From Shewanella gelidimarina (lineage in GTDB: Bacteria; Pseudomonadota; Gammaproteobacteria; Enterobacterales; Shewanellaceae), in assembly GCF_023283945.1 (NCBI RefSeq), contig NZ_JAKIKW010000004.1:186001-250000 (forward strand): a stretch of DNA of 64,000 nt, in the 5' to 3' direction. Every line of letters starts with the position of its first letter. The stretch's first letter is position 1. The translations under genes and the position numbers were made by a program. Positions 63,420-64,000 of this stretch are shown in pieces. Below the pieces are notes generated by a model that searched no databases, was not told the origin of the DNA, and worked only from the letters and a program-made list of their open reading frames with translations.

Positions 63420-63845
63420 TTATTTTAATACTTGTTGATTCACGGTTAATTTAACATCAATATTATTGCGAATAGCATTCGAATAAGGGCAAACCTGGTG
63501 CGCGATACGCACCAATTCCATCGCCGACTCTTGTTCAAGGTCGAGTTCAATCATCAGCGCTGCAGTCAGTGCAAATCCGCCAGACTCATTAGCACCAATC
63601 CCTATGGTTGCACTAACGGGGGCAGCATTGATGGCTATTTTTTGCTCTCGTGCAACGTGTAATATGGCGTTGGAGAAACATGCCGCATAACCGGCTGCAA
63701 AAAGCTGTTCTGGATTAGTCGCATTGCCCGCACCGCCCATCTCTTTTGGGTAGCTAAGATTGACATTAAGTAGACCGTCTTCTGTTTTAGCGACACCGTT
63801 ACGTCCAGCTGTTGCGTTTGCAGTTGTTTGATAAATTGTTTTCAT
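63420..63845 (-). CDS. ohr: Organic hydroperoxide resistance protein Ohr
   Basis: 141 aa OsmC/Ohr-family thiol peroxidase that reduces organic (lipid) hydroperoxides using lipoylated proteins. Typical pieces are TANATAGRNGVAKTEDG, NPEQLFAAGYAACFSNA with the peroxidatic Cys, and HQVCPYSNAIRNNIDV with the second Cys and the V-C-P-Y-S-N-A signature specific for Ohr rather than OsmC. Divergent from a MarR-type gene whose start is at 63961, with OhrR-like palindromes between. Pairs functionally with ahpCF a few kb away. Confidence 0.94.
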   Translation of the reverse strand: MKTIYQTTANATAGRNGVAKTEDGLLNVNLSYPKEMGGAGNATNPEQLFAAGYAACFSNAILHVAREQKIAINAAPVSATIGIGANESGGFALTAALMIELDLEQESAMELVRIAHQVCPYSNAIRNNIDVKLTVNQQVLK

Positions 63846-63873
63846 GGTAAATCCTTTGTCATTTAAGTTGCGT

Positions 63874-63937
63874 GCAATTCAATTGCTAGCAAGTTTATAT
63901 CGATTTTTATGTTCAACGCAAGTATATTGTGCACAAT
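63874..63937. promoter_or_regulatory. Two OhrR-like palindromic operators between ohr and ohrR
   Basis: GCAATT-c-AATTGC (63874-63886) and ATTGTGCACAAT (63926-63937) are perfect palindromes. OhrR sites in other bacteria centre on TACAATT-AATTGTA, which the first matches closely. They lie in the 115-bp divergent region where OhrR would repress both genes until oxidised by organic peroxide. Confidence 0.7.
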
Positions 63938-63960
63938 TAAGTTTTAAAGGGTTCAAATAA

Positions 63961-64000
63961 ATGTCAATTGATCAAACACGTGATCCGCTATGTCTTGATA
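63961..64000 (+). CDS. ohrR: Organic hydroperoxide-responsive regulator OhrR, N-terminal start only
   Basis: ATG at 63961 opens MSIDQTRDPLCLD before the window ends. The start of OhrR proteins is a short acidic or polar lead into D-x-x-L-x-L-D-N-Q-L-C-F, and the visible D-P-L-C-L-D agrees. Divergence from ohr and the operators between them support the call. Only 13 codons are visible, so identity is from context. Confidence 0.65.
   Translation, partial: MSIDQTRDPLCLD

Overview
The window looks like a chromosomal segment of a marine gammaproteobacterium, most probably Shewanella. The strongest pointers are a secreted tetraheme flavocytochrome c fumarate reductase with the FccA layout, an ArcA response regulator, DUF3581 and DUF3332 family genes, RluA and AsnC proteins close to those of enterobacteria, and a subtilisin-like protease ending in a GlyGly-CTERM tail. 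Base composition is moderate, intergenic regions are AT-rich, and I saw no tRNA, rRNA, phage, integrase, intact insertion sequence or CRISPR array.

Layout. 1-1.8 kb: end of gabD, a 45-bp tandem array made from copies of its last codons, then gabT (GABA catabolism). 2-9 kb: LysR regulators, an outer-membrane alginate_export-type porin, small SDR and NTF2-like proteins, and a LysR-flanked DUF5519 / FMN reductase / glutathione transferase operon. 9.4-19 kb: PBP1b (mrcB), a LysR regulator, a porin / FMN-binding / PepSY operon with a Fur-like site, a DUF3581 gene, and an alanine/glycine symporter behind a probable tandem glycine riboswitch with an unlisted 27-codon ORF in between. 19.2-25.9 kb: a four-gene SMC / MukE-like / MukF-like / TOPRIM locus that resembles Wadjet (JetABCD) or MksBEFG but has the order C-B-A-D. 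This is the best candidate for an unusual system.

26-37 kb: a dicarboxylate/amino-acid symporter, two paralogous secreted proteins of unknown function, and a two-component system (periplasmic solute-binding sensor kinase plus a response regulator whose AAA+ domain has lost the sigma-54 contact motif). This system is divergent from fccA, and two palindromes lie between them. Then comes a repeat-rich segment with inverted copies of a dispersed element, a small membrane protein and a three-copy 89-bp array abutting fbp. 37-50 kb: fbp, a dipeptidyl peptidase IV, arcA, a DUF3293 gene, a lysine-riboswitch-controlled lysC / aspartoacylase-like operon, a large S8 protease, and asnC.

50-64 kb: an rluA-containing cluster, a probable small RNA or leader with a terminator before ldhA, a dienelactone hydrolase, DUF3332, a spermidine-synthase-like methyltransferase, a pseudogene with in-frame stops, ahpC-ahpF, a diguanylate cyclase, a thioredoxin/DsbD-like fusion, an OmpA-like protein, and divergent ohr/ohrR with OhrR-like palindromes. 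Themes are anaerobic respiration (fccA, arcA, ldhA), peroxide defence (ahpCF, ohr), amino-acid metabolism under riboswitch control, and possible anti-plasmid or chromosome-maintenance functions (the SMC locus). Family assignments come from motif recognition by eye, without database searches.
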